A DNA stretch of 39,705 nucleotides from Candidatus Hydrogenedentota bacterium (GTDB lineage: Bacteria > Hydrogenedentota > Hydrogenedentia > Hydrogenedentales > JAEUWI01): NCBI GenBank assembly GCA_016791475.1, contig JAEUWI010000065.1, forward strand, positions 1-39,705, written 5' to 3'. Below, piece by piece: positions 24,752-32,832 of this stretch. The notes beneath the pieces were generated by a model. The model did not search any database. It worked only from the letters and a program-made list of their open reading frames with translations, and was not told the DNA's origin. Position 1 is the stretch's first letter, and each line of letters opens with the position of its first letter. The position numbers were made by a program, and so were the translations under genes.

Positions 24752-26317
24752 TCAATACCACTGAAATTCCGCCGAGCCTATGGCGAGTGAGAGGGTCTCC
24801 ACCCGGCGAAAGAGATCGAGGGGCGCCGGGGCCAGAAAATCCGCCAGGGCCGCGCGGTGCTCCGCGGGCATGGCATGTTGAAAGAAGTCGGCGTCTATTC
24901 GATCGAGAAAACTCTCCAGATCCGCGGCTTCCCGGTAGGGCGTCCAGTCCAGGTCCACGGCGCCTTCCTGGTAGACCAGCCAGATACCGTAGGTCCAGCG
25001 GGGCATGAGGTAGCCGCCCCAATAGGCCGCCGAGTCGGGATACCCGTTGGGCGGGGCCCAGTTGAAGGGAAGATGCTCCATGGTGCCGATGATGTACGCC
25101 AATTCGTCGTAGCGCTTGATCGAGCCGGGGCGTGCGCGCAGTGCGGACAGGGCGTAGTGATAGGGACGCTTCAGCTTTGGCGGGGCCTGCATCAGCCAGT
25201 CTTCACGCAGCACCACGCGCAGCATGGCCTTGATATCGCCGTCGGAATTCAGATAGGCCCCGACAATTTCCTCCACGAGGGCCTCCGGCGGATCGTAGCC
25301 CCAGAAATGCACGGCAAGCTTTCGACCGATGAAGCGGGCGGTCATGGGGGCCACGTCCGGATCCAGTGACAACAGGTCCAGCACATCCTCTCCGTCGACC
25401 AAGCCGCGACCGGCGGCGAGGCGCTTTCCCAGCACAAGCTTCTCTTCGAAATCGTGCAACTCCGGGTAGAACTTGAAACTGCCGAAGGACGCCGCGTTGA
25501 TGTTGTAGTCGATGGACCAGCCGGTCAGTGCCCGGGCAACCTCCCGCACGTCCTCCTGAGTGAAATTGTCCACGCCCACCGTATGGAGTTCCATGAGTTC
25601 TCGCGCGTAGTTCTGATTCGGCGCGCCCACCTGGCTTGAGGCATTGTTCAAGTAGAGCAGCATGGCCGGACTCTGGGCACTGGCCCGAAGCAGGGCGGGA
25701 AAGGCGCCAAGGGCGTGACGGCGGATCACGTCGCGGTCATCAAGGGGCTTTAAGAGCTGCTGCGCTTCCGCCTCGAAGAAAATATTGAAATGGTCCGACC
25801 AGAACTCAACCATGCGCTCAAACAAGGTGCGGCGGCCGTAGGCCCCCCGGAGAAAGGTGGCCGCATAGAACTCATAGATGGCCGTCGTGTCGCCCCGCTC
25901 CAGCGCCCGCCAGCGCCGCAGGGGCGAGTCGTCCAGCGTGGAAAAGCGCGCCAGACTGCGGTCAACGGGCCCATCATCGATGGCGAGATGATCCAGTTGG
26001 TATTCGAGGTAGGCGCTGTAGCCCAGTTCCAGGGCGCGCACCGCCTCCTCGCGATTGATTCCGAAGGACACCCGAGCCACAAGCCGCTTCAGCGACTCCG
26101 GCAACACCGGCATGGGTCCGTCGGGGTTGAAGGGTTCCTGCGTGGGGCACCCGGCCAGCAAACTGGCCACGGCCGCCGCCGAAGGCGCACGCATGGCCCG
26201 AAGAATTCCTGCGGAGGTAAGCCCCGGCCCCTCGGGAAGCCGCCCCAGGACTTCGACGGCATCGTCAGTCCCGCCACACTCCTTCGGGACTTCGGTCTCA
26301 ACTTCGGTCTCAACCAC
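24752..26317 (-). CDS. DUF1800 protein, probable lipoprotein
   Basis: 521 residues of the DUF1800 family: LKRLVARVSFGINREE near 80, RMVEFWSDHFNIFF near 170, NQNYARELMELHTVGVDNFTQ near 240, VREVARALTGW near 265, and MTARFIGRKLAVHFWG near 330. The GTG start (26317-26315) has GGGAG upstream. The N-terminus is unusual: about 30 mainly acidic residues, then a weak hydrophobic stretch ending in LLAGC, which looks like a lipobox. If it is one, the signal is atypically long; the protein may instead use another start. It is the first gene of the operon with the Tat-exported DUF1501 protein. Confidence 0.92.
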   Translation of the reverse strand: MVETEVETEVPKECGGTDDAVEVLGRLPEGPGLTSAGILRAMRAPSAAAVASLLAGCPTQEPFNPDGPMPVLPESLKRLVARVSFGINREEAVRALELGYSAYLEYQLDHLAIDDGPVDRSLARFSTLDDSPLRRWRALERGDTTAIYEFYAATFLRGAYGRRTLFERMVEFWSDHFNIFFEAEAQQLLKPLDDRDVIRRHALGAFPALLRASAQSPAMLLYLNNASSQVGAPNQNYARELMELHTVGVDNFTQEDVREVARALTGWSIDYNINAASFGSFKFYPELHDFEEKLVLGKRLAAGRGLVDGEDVLDLLSLDPDVAPMTARFIGRKLAVHFWGYDPPEALVEEIVGAYLNSDGDIKAMLRVVLREDWLMQAPPKLKRPYHYALSALRARPGSIKRYDELAYIIGTMEHLPFNWAPPNGYPDSAAYWGGYLMPRWTYGIWLVYQEGAVDLDWTPYREAADLESFLDRIDADFFQHAMPAEHRAALADFLAPAPLDLFRRVETLSLAIGSAEFQWY

Positions 26318-26339
26318 GTCTCGTTCTCCCTGTTGAAAA

Positions 26340-26396
26340 TTGCACGGTGGTAAATGGCTGCCCCGTGATTCTGCATGCCATTACACCGGTGGTAAC
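26340..26396. promoter_or_regulatory. imperfect direct repeats upstream of the DUF1800 operon
   Basis: TTGCACGGTGGTAAA (from 26340) and TTACACCGGTGGTAAC (26381-26396) are related and 41 bp apart, about four helical turns. The second is close to a palindrome centred on ACCGGT. They lie 20-80 bp before the GTG start, where a regulator could bind. No convincing -35/-10 was found between them. Confidence 0.3.
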
Positions 26397-26436
26397 AACA
26401 AGGTTACACGCCCATGGATTTTTTCGTTTCGGGACC

Positions 26437-27969
26437 CTATTTGCGTCCCAGTCGGCGATTTAGCTGGGCCTCGTGGAGGTTCGCGGGCCGCAGGTCTTCG
26501 GGCGCGATGGTCTCGATCCAGCGGCTGTCCGGCTTGGTCGCGCTGTCGGCGTCGGTCGTAAGCCCCACGAAGTTCATGGACCAGGGCCCCCAGTCGTCTT
26601 TCGGCAGGGCGAAGGGCCGCGCCGCGCGGATGTTCCAGAAGGTGCCGCGCGCAGCGCAGTGGGCCCCCAGCGCCTCGCCGCCGCCAGACCGCCAGATCTC
26701 GGTGCCCGCGCCCACGTCGATGTTGGTGTAGAGGTTTTCATAGGGCACGTTGCGGTGGTGGTCGAAGGAGAGGTTGAGGCCCCGACCATTGGCGTACACA
26801 TTGCCCGCGCTGCCGCTGACGCAGAGGTCGTGGATGAACTTGCTCTGAAAATCGAAGTTCGTGCAGAGGTTGTCATTGCCCAGGATGACCGCGTGGTGCC
26901 CCTGGGCCTTCCGCCCCGCGATGGCGGGCTGCTCGGGCTCGGGCGCGCGCTCCGACGTGAAGGAAATGCCGTAGACCGTGTTGAAACAGCCCGATACGAA
27001 GACGCCACTGTCCGCGTTGTGGATGTGGACATTCCGCACCCAGCAGTGGGCGGTGCCCGTCAGCGCTACGGCGTTGAAGCCCAACTCGGTAAAGTGGCCA
27101 CCGTAGGGCGTGTTGGGAAACTGAAAGCGGATGCCTTCAACACCGGACTCCGTGACGGTGGGCGCGAAGCGATACACGGCAGGCTTCCATTCCGCCTTCA
27201 CATCGAAACGCAGGGGCCGGTCCATGGAGAGCGTGGCGCCGTCGATGGATACAATGCGCGCGACCAGCGAGGCCTTTGTACGCCCGTTCAACTTATCCAG
27301 ACTCGTGCGCGGATCGTCGGAGTAGAGATGGCGGGCGAGACTGTTCTCTGCGTCGTCCTCCTGCCGGATTTCGATCTCCTGCCCCACACTTAAGGGCGCG
27401 GCGTTGTCAACCGTCACCGTGTAGGCACCTCGGGCCGCCGCTGCCGAAATACTCGCGAGTCGCTCGCTCTGGTAATCGCCTCGGATGGTAATAAAACCGC
27501 CCGACCATGAGTAATTCGACGTGGGCCTTCCGCTCGTCGTCGCCCCCCAGTTGGGTGCAATGTCGTTGAGCGGCGTCGGGAAGTAAAGTACCGTCTTGTC
27601 CGGTCCCTCACCCCGGATAACGAGATTCGGCTTGGCGATGGTCAAGGGCTTCGTGATGATGTAACGCCCCTCGGGAATCAGCAGCACGCCCGACTCCACC
27701 GCCGCGATTGCTTTCAGAAACGCATCGCTGTCGTCCGCCACGCCGTCCCCGATGGCGCCATAGTCGCGCACATTATGCGTCACCACGGGATTGGGCAACT
27801 CCGCCTCGCCACGGCGATAGCCCGCGAAGGAGAAATCGGGAAGGCGGCCGTCGGGAGACCACCGCTCGCCGGAGATCCCCCAGAGCGCGGAGGTCTCGGC
27901 GGAAGTAATACTCGAAACGACAAACAGCAGACTCGCCATCGTGAGCGAGGGTAAGATAGAGATTCGCAT
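26437..27969 (-). CDS. secreted pectate-lyase-like beta-helix protein
   Basis: 510 residues with a signal peptide (about 1-24, ending TSA). Residues 65-140 match the Pectate_lyase_3 entry of right-handed beta-helix proteins: VTHNVRDYGAIGDGVADD, then LIPEGRYIITKPL and NLVIRGEGPDKTVLYFP. The rest shows irregular parallel beta-helix coils (CWVRNVHIHNADSGVFVSG, NLCTNFDFQSKFIHDLCVSG). Family members bind or cleave acidic polysaccharides; catalytic residues cannot be assigned here. The ATG at 27969 directly starts the signal peptide; an in-frame ATG 14 codons earlier is less suitable. It has a 119-bp gap to the DUF1800 operon and its own upstream region with inverted repeats. Confidence 0.88.
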   Translation of the reverse strand: MRISILPSLTMASLLFVVSSITSAETSALWGISGERWSPDGRLPDFSFAGYRRGEAELPNPVVTHNVRDYGAIGDGVADDSDAFLKAIAAVESGVLLIPEGRYIITKPLTIAKPNLVIRGEGPDKTVLYFPTPLNDIAPNWGATTSGRPTSNYSWSGGFITIRGDYQSERLASISAAAARGAYTVTVDNAAPLSVGQEIEIRQEDDAENSLARHLYSDDPRTSLDKLNGRTKASLVARIVSIDGATLSMDRPLRFDVKAEWKPAVYRFAPTVTESGVEGIRFQFPNTPYGGHFTELGFNAVALTGTAHCWVRNVHIHNADSGVFVSGCFNTVYGISFTSERAPEPEQPAIAGRKAQGHHAVILGNDNLCTNFDFQSKFIHDLCVSGSAGNVYANGRGLNLSFDHHRNVPYENLYTNIDVGAGTEIWRSGGGEALGAHCAARGTFWNIRAARPFALPKDDWGPWSMNFVGLTTDADSATKPDSRWIETIAPEDLRPANLHEAQLNRRLGRK

Positions 27970-28077
27970 GGCAAGAGTCCCGGTTGGAGTGAGGCACAAC
28001 TCGAAGTCCATTGTATCTCATCCAACAGCACCCGTGCCCGCAACCCGAGCGTTGGACCAGGGCCCCGGAGAGGAACA

Positions 28078-28261
28078 ATATTTCCCACAGATTCTCACAG
28101 ATCTTCACAGAACTACACAGACAACTTGGATAGTCGCCTGACCAGTCCGTAGTGGCACACGCGTGTCGAAAGGCCTACTCAATCCAGAAAATGGTATAGC
28201 GAACAGGTGAAGTTCGCGCTTGCATCTATCTGTGCAGACCTGCGTGAGTCTGTGGGAATAT
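28078..28261. repeat. inverted pair of 10-bp-period arrays in a 382-bp intergenic region
   Basis: On the plus strand, CACAG recurs at 28086, 28096, 28106 and 28116, exactly 10 bp apart. The opposite orientation recurs at 28229 (TCTGTG), 28239 (CCTGCG) and 28249 (TCTGTG). The two blocks (28078-28111 and 28229-28261) are imperfect reverse complements about 117 bp apart, so the region can fold as a long hairpin. The surrounding gap (27970-28351) holds no visible gene. It separates two genes that both run on the minus strand. The unit structure matches the family at 16369, 34201 and 39275. Confidence 0.85.
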
Positions 28262-28351
28262 CTTCCGTTGGGGTCGACGGATAGTCCAAGGCCTTCGCAG
28301 CAAAAAACAGGTTTGCTCCCCTGGCTGCGCTCTCCATTGTCCCGCGCCCCG

Positions 28352-29812
28352 TCACCGATTGCGATCGATGATCGCCTGCGCATGGTCCATCTGGATCTGC
28401 TCCGGCTCCAGGTCAAACACCGCCCTCGCCAGCCGTACGGCCTCGTCCCGTTGACCCGCCTTCTCCGCGATCTCGGCGAGGCGACACGTACTCCATACAT
28501 ACCCGGGGTAAACGTCGCGAGACTTTTCCATATAAGGCTTCGACCCCGCGTGGTCCCCTTTGTCGAACAGCTCCATGCCATAGATGTAGTTCGTGTAATA
28601 ATGATTCGGCGCCAGGTCCAGCGCTTCCTTTATTCTTACACTGCGCTCATCGCCCGGCGCCATGGCATTGGCCATAAAGGCATATACATAGCCCCGATAA
28701 TTGTTGTATTCCAGCACGTGCTCAAAGCTGCCGTTCCCCTCGTAGTAGGTATCGCCAAGCTTCCGGAAATAGGTCTCCGCCAGGGCATAGTCCCCGCCCT
28801 CCGCCGCATAAAAAGCCGCGTTGGTCTCCAGCAGCGGCGCACCGGGACTCACCTTGAGCTGCGCAAGGTAGGGCTCAACCCAGCGGCGCTTCACGTCCTC
28901 CGAGTCCAAGGCATCCTTGTGCTTCTCGCTTCGCGTCCGCATCAGCCTGGCCCCCTCGCGCTCCATCAAGCCCAGCATGGGAAAGGCCGCGCTGGACCGA
29001 GCCGACTCCGCCATAATCGCGTCGACCTCCTCCCAGGATCCGCCCCACTGTGGCAGGCGCGCAGTGAGAAGACGCAGGCGCGCCATGAAGTTCAGCGGGT
29101 CCACCGCGATCGCCTTGCTGTAGTGATCCATCACTCTGGCGTCCGGTTCGCCCCGCCCCATGGCGATGGAAATCATGCTCACCGAAGCATTGGGATCGGA
29201 AGGCTCCATATCCCGCGCCGCCGTCAGATCCGCCTCGGCCAGTTCGAGATGACGGTGAAACCCCTCGAACGATGAAGCGGACACGTCCCGCGCCAGGCTC
29301 CCGCCGCGATACACCCAGGCATAGTCCACATGAAAGCGCCCGCGAACGAGACGCGCGCGGTAAGAATTGGGGTAGGCCACCACCCATTCATTGAGCACCC
29401 CCTCCATGGCTTTGGGGTCGTCTCCGGCGCGGATATCGCAAAGATCACCGATGCAACGGCCATAATTGAAGCGTTCGTACTGATCGCTCTTCGCGAACTG
29501 CGCCGCCAGCCGCGCTTCCACCGTCGCGAAGTCCCGCAGTGTGTAGAGCGTCTGCCGAGACCCTTCAAAAAAGGGGACCACCGTGTAGCGCTGTCGGAGG
29601 CCCAGTTCCGTGATCTGGCGCTCCACATCCGCCTCCCGCTTGAGGTCCGCCGCCGAGTCCTCAGCCCAATTCTTCGCGCCGTCTTCCTTCCCGGGCCGGA
29701 TGGCGGCGAAGCCATTCTTATACACATAGACCACCGGCCCCAGCGCCAGCAGCCCCATACATACCGCCACCAACACGCCGATTATGCTTGCAACGACATC
29801 TTCCCGTTCCAT
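28352..29812 (-). CDS. membrane-anchored DUF4034/TPR-like protein
   Basis: A 486-residue protein with an N-terminal membrane helix (about 8-30, ASIIGVLVAVCMGLLALGP) and a large outer or cytoplasmic helical part. Residues about 90-290 fit DUF4034: VEARLAAQFAKSDQYER, LNEWVVAYPNSYRARLVRGRFHVDYAWVYRGG (split here), then a block of helix pairs resembling TPR. The C-terminal part (about 300-480) has clear TPR-like repeats (ALDLAPNHYYTNYIYGMELFDKG, RLAEIAEKAGQRDEAVRLAR). It is probably a scaffold for protein contacts; no enzyme motif is seen. AGGGG is seven bases before the ATG, and a good promoter lies 60 bp upstream. Confidence 0.82.
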   Translation of the reverse strand: MEREDVVASIIGVLVAVCMGLLALGPVVYVYKNGFAAIRPGKEDGAKNWAEDSAADLKREADVERQITELGLRQRYTVVPFFEGSRQTLYTLRDFATVEARLAAQFAKSDQYERFNYGRCIGDLCDIRAGDDPKAMEGVLNEWVVAYPNSYRARLVRGRFHVDYAWVYRGGSLARDVSASSFEGFHRHLELAEADLTAARDMEPSDPNASVSMISIAMGRGEPDARVMDHYSKAIAVDPLNFMARLRLLTARLPQWGGSWEEVDAIMAESARSSAAFPMLGLMEREGARLMRTRSEKHKDALDSEDVKRRWVEPYLAQLKVSPGAPLLETNAAFYAAEGGDYALAETYFRKLGDTYYEGNGSFEHVLEYNNYRGYVYAFMANAMAPGDERSVRIKEALDLAPNHYYTNYIYGMELFDKGDHAGSKPYMEKSRDVYPGYVWSTCRLAEIAEKAGQRDEAVRLARAVFDLEPEQIQMDHAQAIIDRNR

Positions 29813-29871
29813 GGATAGTCCCCTGGCCTCACTGCGCCCGTTTTGCCCTTCAATACTGCACCTGAGCCCTA

Positions 29872-29900
29872 AGACTAGCCGCGATGGGCACGCTTGTCAA
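29872..29900 (-). promoter_or_regulatory. sigma70-type promoter of the DUF4034-like gene
   Basis: On the minus strand, TTGACA (29900-29895) and TAGTCT (29877-29872) are 17 bp apart, about 60 bp before the ATG at 29812. Confidence 0.6.
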
Positions 29901-29909
29901 GTGCGGTGT

Positions 29910-29939
29910 TTGTGCCACCCGCCGACGTCGCTATATAGT
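29910..29939 (+). promoter_or_regulatory. possible promoter of the propeller/toroid gene
   Basis: TTGTGC (29910-29915) and TATAGT (29934-29939) are 18 bp apart, about 50 bp before the ATG at 29989. A 7-bp inverted repeat (TGTGGTC ... GACCACA) lies just downstream and could be an operator. It is divergent from the preceding promoter. Confidence 0.45.
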
Positions 29940-29988
29940 GTGGTCAACCGCACGCGGGCCGGACCACATGAAATAGGGATTCCACTAT

Positions 29989-32382
29989 ATGAAACGCATG
30001 CTTCTTTTCTCAGTTCTTTCCATCATCGCCCCTGTGGCTGCGGCGGCACCGCTCGAAAGCGGCGCGTTTATCGCCGTTGGGACCTATCCTCAAGAGACGC
30101 GCACAGCCTACACGACCTCAGACGGGCTGCCTTCGGATGATGTGCTCTCCATCGAAGTAACGCAAACGGGTGAAGTCTATGCCGGCACGGACAAGGGGCT
30201 GGCGAAGTTCGATGGAAACGGTTGGACCACGGTAGAACTATCACCGGGAGGTCCCGTTACTGCGCTTCTTGCCACGCCCGGCGGTTTGCTGGTTGGCGCA
30301 GGCAACACGATTTTTCAGGAGAAAGAGGGCTCACTTGTGCCCCTGCCGGGCGCTGCCGCCGCGCAAGTCACGGCCCTATCGATTGATCCCAGCCATCCCG
30401 ACGGCGCGGTAGCCATTGCGGCGACAACCTCGGGATTGTGGTACATCGAGGAGGGCACCACGCGTCCCTATCGGGTGGTCGATTCTCTGTCCCATGAAAT
30501 ACTCGACATCACCGGTATCGCCGTGGACGGCGAAGGTCGCGCGGTGGCCGCCACCGCTACCGGCGCGTTCAGAGCCGCCCGTCCCCTCTCGGAACTTCGT
30601 GGCGCATCGCGGGAGACGTCGACGCCGGCGCCGTGGCAGCCCCTGCTACCCCGCAGTGAGGCAGCAGGCTGGGCACCGAACGACGTACGCGCCGTGGCCC
30701 TTCACGACGGCCTGCTGATCCTCGCCGCGCCCCAGGGTGTGGCCATGGAGAACGGCGACGGCACCTGGAATCTCTACACGGGCCGCGAGGGCCTGCCTTG
30801 GAACGATTTCACGTCGATGGATGTTGCTCCCGACGGCCGATTGTGGCTGGGTACGACCAAAGGCGCGGTCCACTTCGACGGCACCCACTGGGCCTGGCGC
30901 GCGGGGAAGCGGTGGCTGCCGAACGACGAGGTGCGCGACATCGCGGCCACCGACGACGGCGCGTGGGTCGCCACGGCGGGCGGCGTGAGCCATATTCAGT
31001 TCAAGCCCATGACGCTGGCCGAGAAGGCGAAGTTCTACGAGGACGAGATCGATAAATACCACCGCCGCACGCCCTATGGTTATGTGGCGGGGGTATCGCT
31101 GGAGAATCCCGGCGACAAATCGAAGGTGGAGCAGCACGACACGGACAACGACGGCCAGTACACGGGCCTCTACGGCGCGGGCGAATGCCTGGCCTATGCC
31201 GCAACGGGCGACCCGAAGGCGAAGGAGCGGGCGACCAAAGCGTTCGAGGCCCTGGCCTTCCTCAGCGAAGTCACCCAGTCGGGCTCGAACCCCGCACCGA
31301 AAGGCTTCATCGCCCGGACCATCCTCCCCACGGACGGCCCAAACCCGAACGAGCAAAACAGCCCGGAAAGCGACCGCAAGAAGCAGGAAAGCGATGCATT
31401 GTGGAAGGTCATCGTGCCGCGCTGGCCCACGAGTGGTGATGGGAAGTGGTATTGGAAGACGGACGCCAGCTCCGATGAGCTGGACGGCCATTTCCTGCTT
31501 TATGGCACCTACTTCGACCATGTGGCCGAGACCGACGCGGAAAAGGCCCGCGCGCGGGAAGTGACTTCGCGGGTGATGGACCACCTCATCGAGCACAACT
31601 TCAAGCTGGTGGATCACGACGGCCAGCCCACGCGCTGGGCCAATTTCAGTCCGGAATCCATCAACGGCGATCCGGACTGGTGGGCGGAGCGCGGCCTGAA
31701 CTCCCTCAGCCTCCTGACCTACTTGAGCATCACCCATCATGTGACCGGCGATCAGAAATACAGAGACATCTTCGACGACCTCGTGAAGAACCACCACTAC
31801 GCGCTGAACGGCATGGTGGCGCCCAAGCTCCAGGCGGGACCGGGCTCCTACGTGCAGTTCGACGATAAGATGGCCTTCATGAACTATTACCACCTCATCC
31901 GCTATGAGAAGGATCCGGAAGTGCTCCGCATGTTCCAGAATTCCATCTTCTACTACTGGCAGATCGAACAGTACGAGCGGAATCCCTTTTTCAACTTCGT
32001 CTACGCCGCCTGCTGCCTCGGCCAGGGCATGCAGACCCAGTGGGGCGTGACCGACCTCTCCCCCACGGGCAAGTGGCTGGAAGACAGCGTGGACACGCTG
32101 AAGCGCTTCCCCTTGGACCTGGTCATGTGGCCCGTGGAGAACAGCCACCGCATTGATCTGCTTCCGCTGCCCAGCCATGTGCGCGAGCCCGGTGATGCCG
32201 AAGGCAAGGGCTATCGCGTGGACAACTACGTCATTCCCGTCGACGAGCGCAACAGCCTGAGCCTGAGCGAAGACACGTGGACTCTCGACGACAAGGGCGG
32301 AAACGGAAAATGGCTCGACGAAGGCGGCCCCTTCCTCCTCAGCTATTATCTGGGACTTTACCACGGTTTCATTCAGGAATAG
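29989..32382 (+). CDS. secreted beta-propeller (Reg_prop) fused to an alpha/alpha-toroid-like domain
   Basis: 797 residues with a signal peptide (about 1-20, ending VAAAA). Residues 40-340 contain Reg_prop-type blades, for example TTSDGLPSDDVLSIEV near 41, EVYAGTDKGLAKFDGNGW near 63, GREGLPWNDFTSMDVAPDGRLW (split) near 265, VHFDGTHWAW near 295. Residues 340-797 form a mostly helical domain with paired helices and aromatic clusters (GVSLENPGDKSKVEQHDTDN region, DGHFLLYGTYFDHV, NPFFNFVYAACCLGQG), resembling six-hairpin glycosidases or cellobiose-epimerase-like barrels. Reg_prop blades are best known from hybrid two-component sensors, so this free-standing fusion is unusual. A role in polysaccharide recognition or turnover is inferred. 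Catalytic residues not identified. Confidence 0.87.
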   Translation: MKRMLLFSVLSIIAPVAAAAPLESGAFIAVGTYPQETRTAYTTSDGLPSDDVLSIEVTQTGEVYAGTDKGLAKFDGNGWTTVELSPGGPVTALLATPGGLLVGAGNTIFQEKEGSLVPLPGAAAAQVTALSIDPSHPDGAVAIAATTSGLWYIEEGTTRPYRVVDSLSHEILDITGIAVDGEGRAVAATATGAFRAARPLSELRGASRETSTPAPWQPLLPRSEAAGWAPNDVRAVALHDGLLILAAPQGVAMENGDGTWNLYTGREGLPWNDFTSMDVAPDGRLWLGTTKGAVHFDGTHWAWRAGKRWLPNDEVRDIAATDDGAWVATAGGVSHIQFKPMTLAEKAKFYEDEIDKYHRRTPYGYVAGVSLENPGDKSKVEQHDTDNDGQYTGLYGAGECLAYAATGDPKAKERATKAFEALAFLSEVTQSGSNPAPKGFIARTILPTDGPNPNEQNSPESDRKKQESDALWKVIVPRWPTSGDGKWYWKTDASSDELDGHFLLYGTYFDHVAETDAEKARAREVTSRVMDHLIEHNFKLVDHDGQPTRWANFSPESINGDPDWWAERGLNSLSLLTYLSITHHVTGDQKYRDIFDDLVKNHHYALNGMVAPKLQAGPGSYVQFDDKMAFMNYYHLIRYEKDPEVLRMFQNSIFYYWQIEQYERNPFFNFVYAACCLGQGMQTQWGVTDLSPTGKWLEDSVDTLKRFPLDLVMWPVENSHRIDLLPLPSHVREPGDAEGKGYRVDNYVIPVDERNSLSLSEDTWTLDDKGGNGKWLDEGGPFLLSYYLGLYHGFIQE

Positions 32383-32497
32383 ATCACGAATAAAGATTTC
32401 CCATGTTCAATCCGATATACTGGCGGAAGAGATCGATGTGTACGCCCGAGGGGGGCGGGAATAACCGTCATTCGTTGACCACGTCCGGAGAAATGCG

Positions 32498-32713
32498 ATG
32501 CCCAAGTCAGCCCTGAGTCAAAATATCCGTACGCCGCGGCCGGCCTATATCGATGGCGGTATGGCCGCCATGCTCCTGCAGGGAGCGATCGGCGGCATAC
32601 TAGCCGCCACGCTGTATTTCACAGGGTTCGTGCGAGCGATGAAGAACTGGTTCAGCGGCGAGCCTGCCAAAAAGACGCCGTCCGACCCAAGTAAAGAGGA
32701 TACAGGCGTATAG
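32498..32713 (+). CDS. small single-pass membrane protein
   Basis: 71 residues: a short polar N-terminus, one hydrophobic helix (about 22-45, MAAMLLQGAIGGILAATLYF), a basic stretch (RAMKNWFSG) and a Lys/Asp/Ser-rich tail. GGAG is seven bases before the ATG. The inside-positive rule puts the C-terminal tail in the cytoplasm. No family recognised. It may be the first gene of a short operon with the fusion protein 119 bp downstream. A TATACT at 32416-32421 could be its -10, without a good -35. Similar small proteins are found next to glycosyltransferase and export genes, but no function can be given. Confidence 0.72.
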   Translation: MPKSALSQNIRTPRPAYIDGGMAAMLLQGAIGGILAATLYFTGFVRAMKNWFSGEPAKKTPSDPSKEDTGV

Positions 32714-32832
32714 CGGGGTGTCAGCTGACAACCGGCCCCAGCGGGGCAAGCTCCAGCCGCCGGTCCCGACTGCCCCCCTTTTCTCGTTGTTTTCGCGGGA
32801 TCTCGCCCGGCAGAAACTGATACAGTGGCCCC

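Noticed and set aside
28078-28261. CRISPR or tRNA-like structure
   Set aside because: Repeats are 10-bp units without spacers of constant length, and no cloverleaf with the conserved T-loop is present.
30646-32364. Minus-strand open frame of 572 codons
   Set aside because: Antisense shadow of the propeller/toroid gene, whose signal peptide and repeats are clear.
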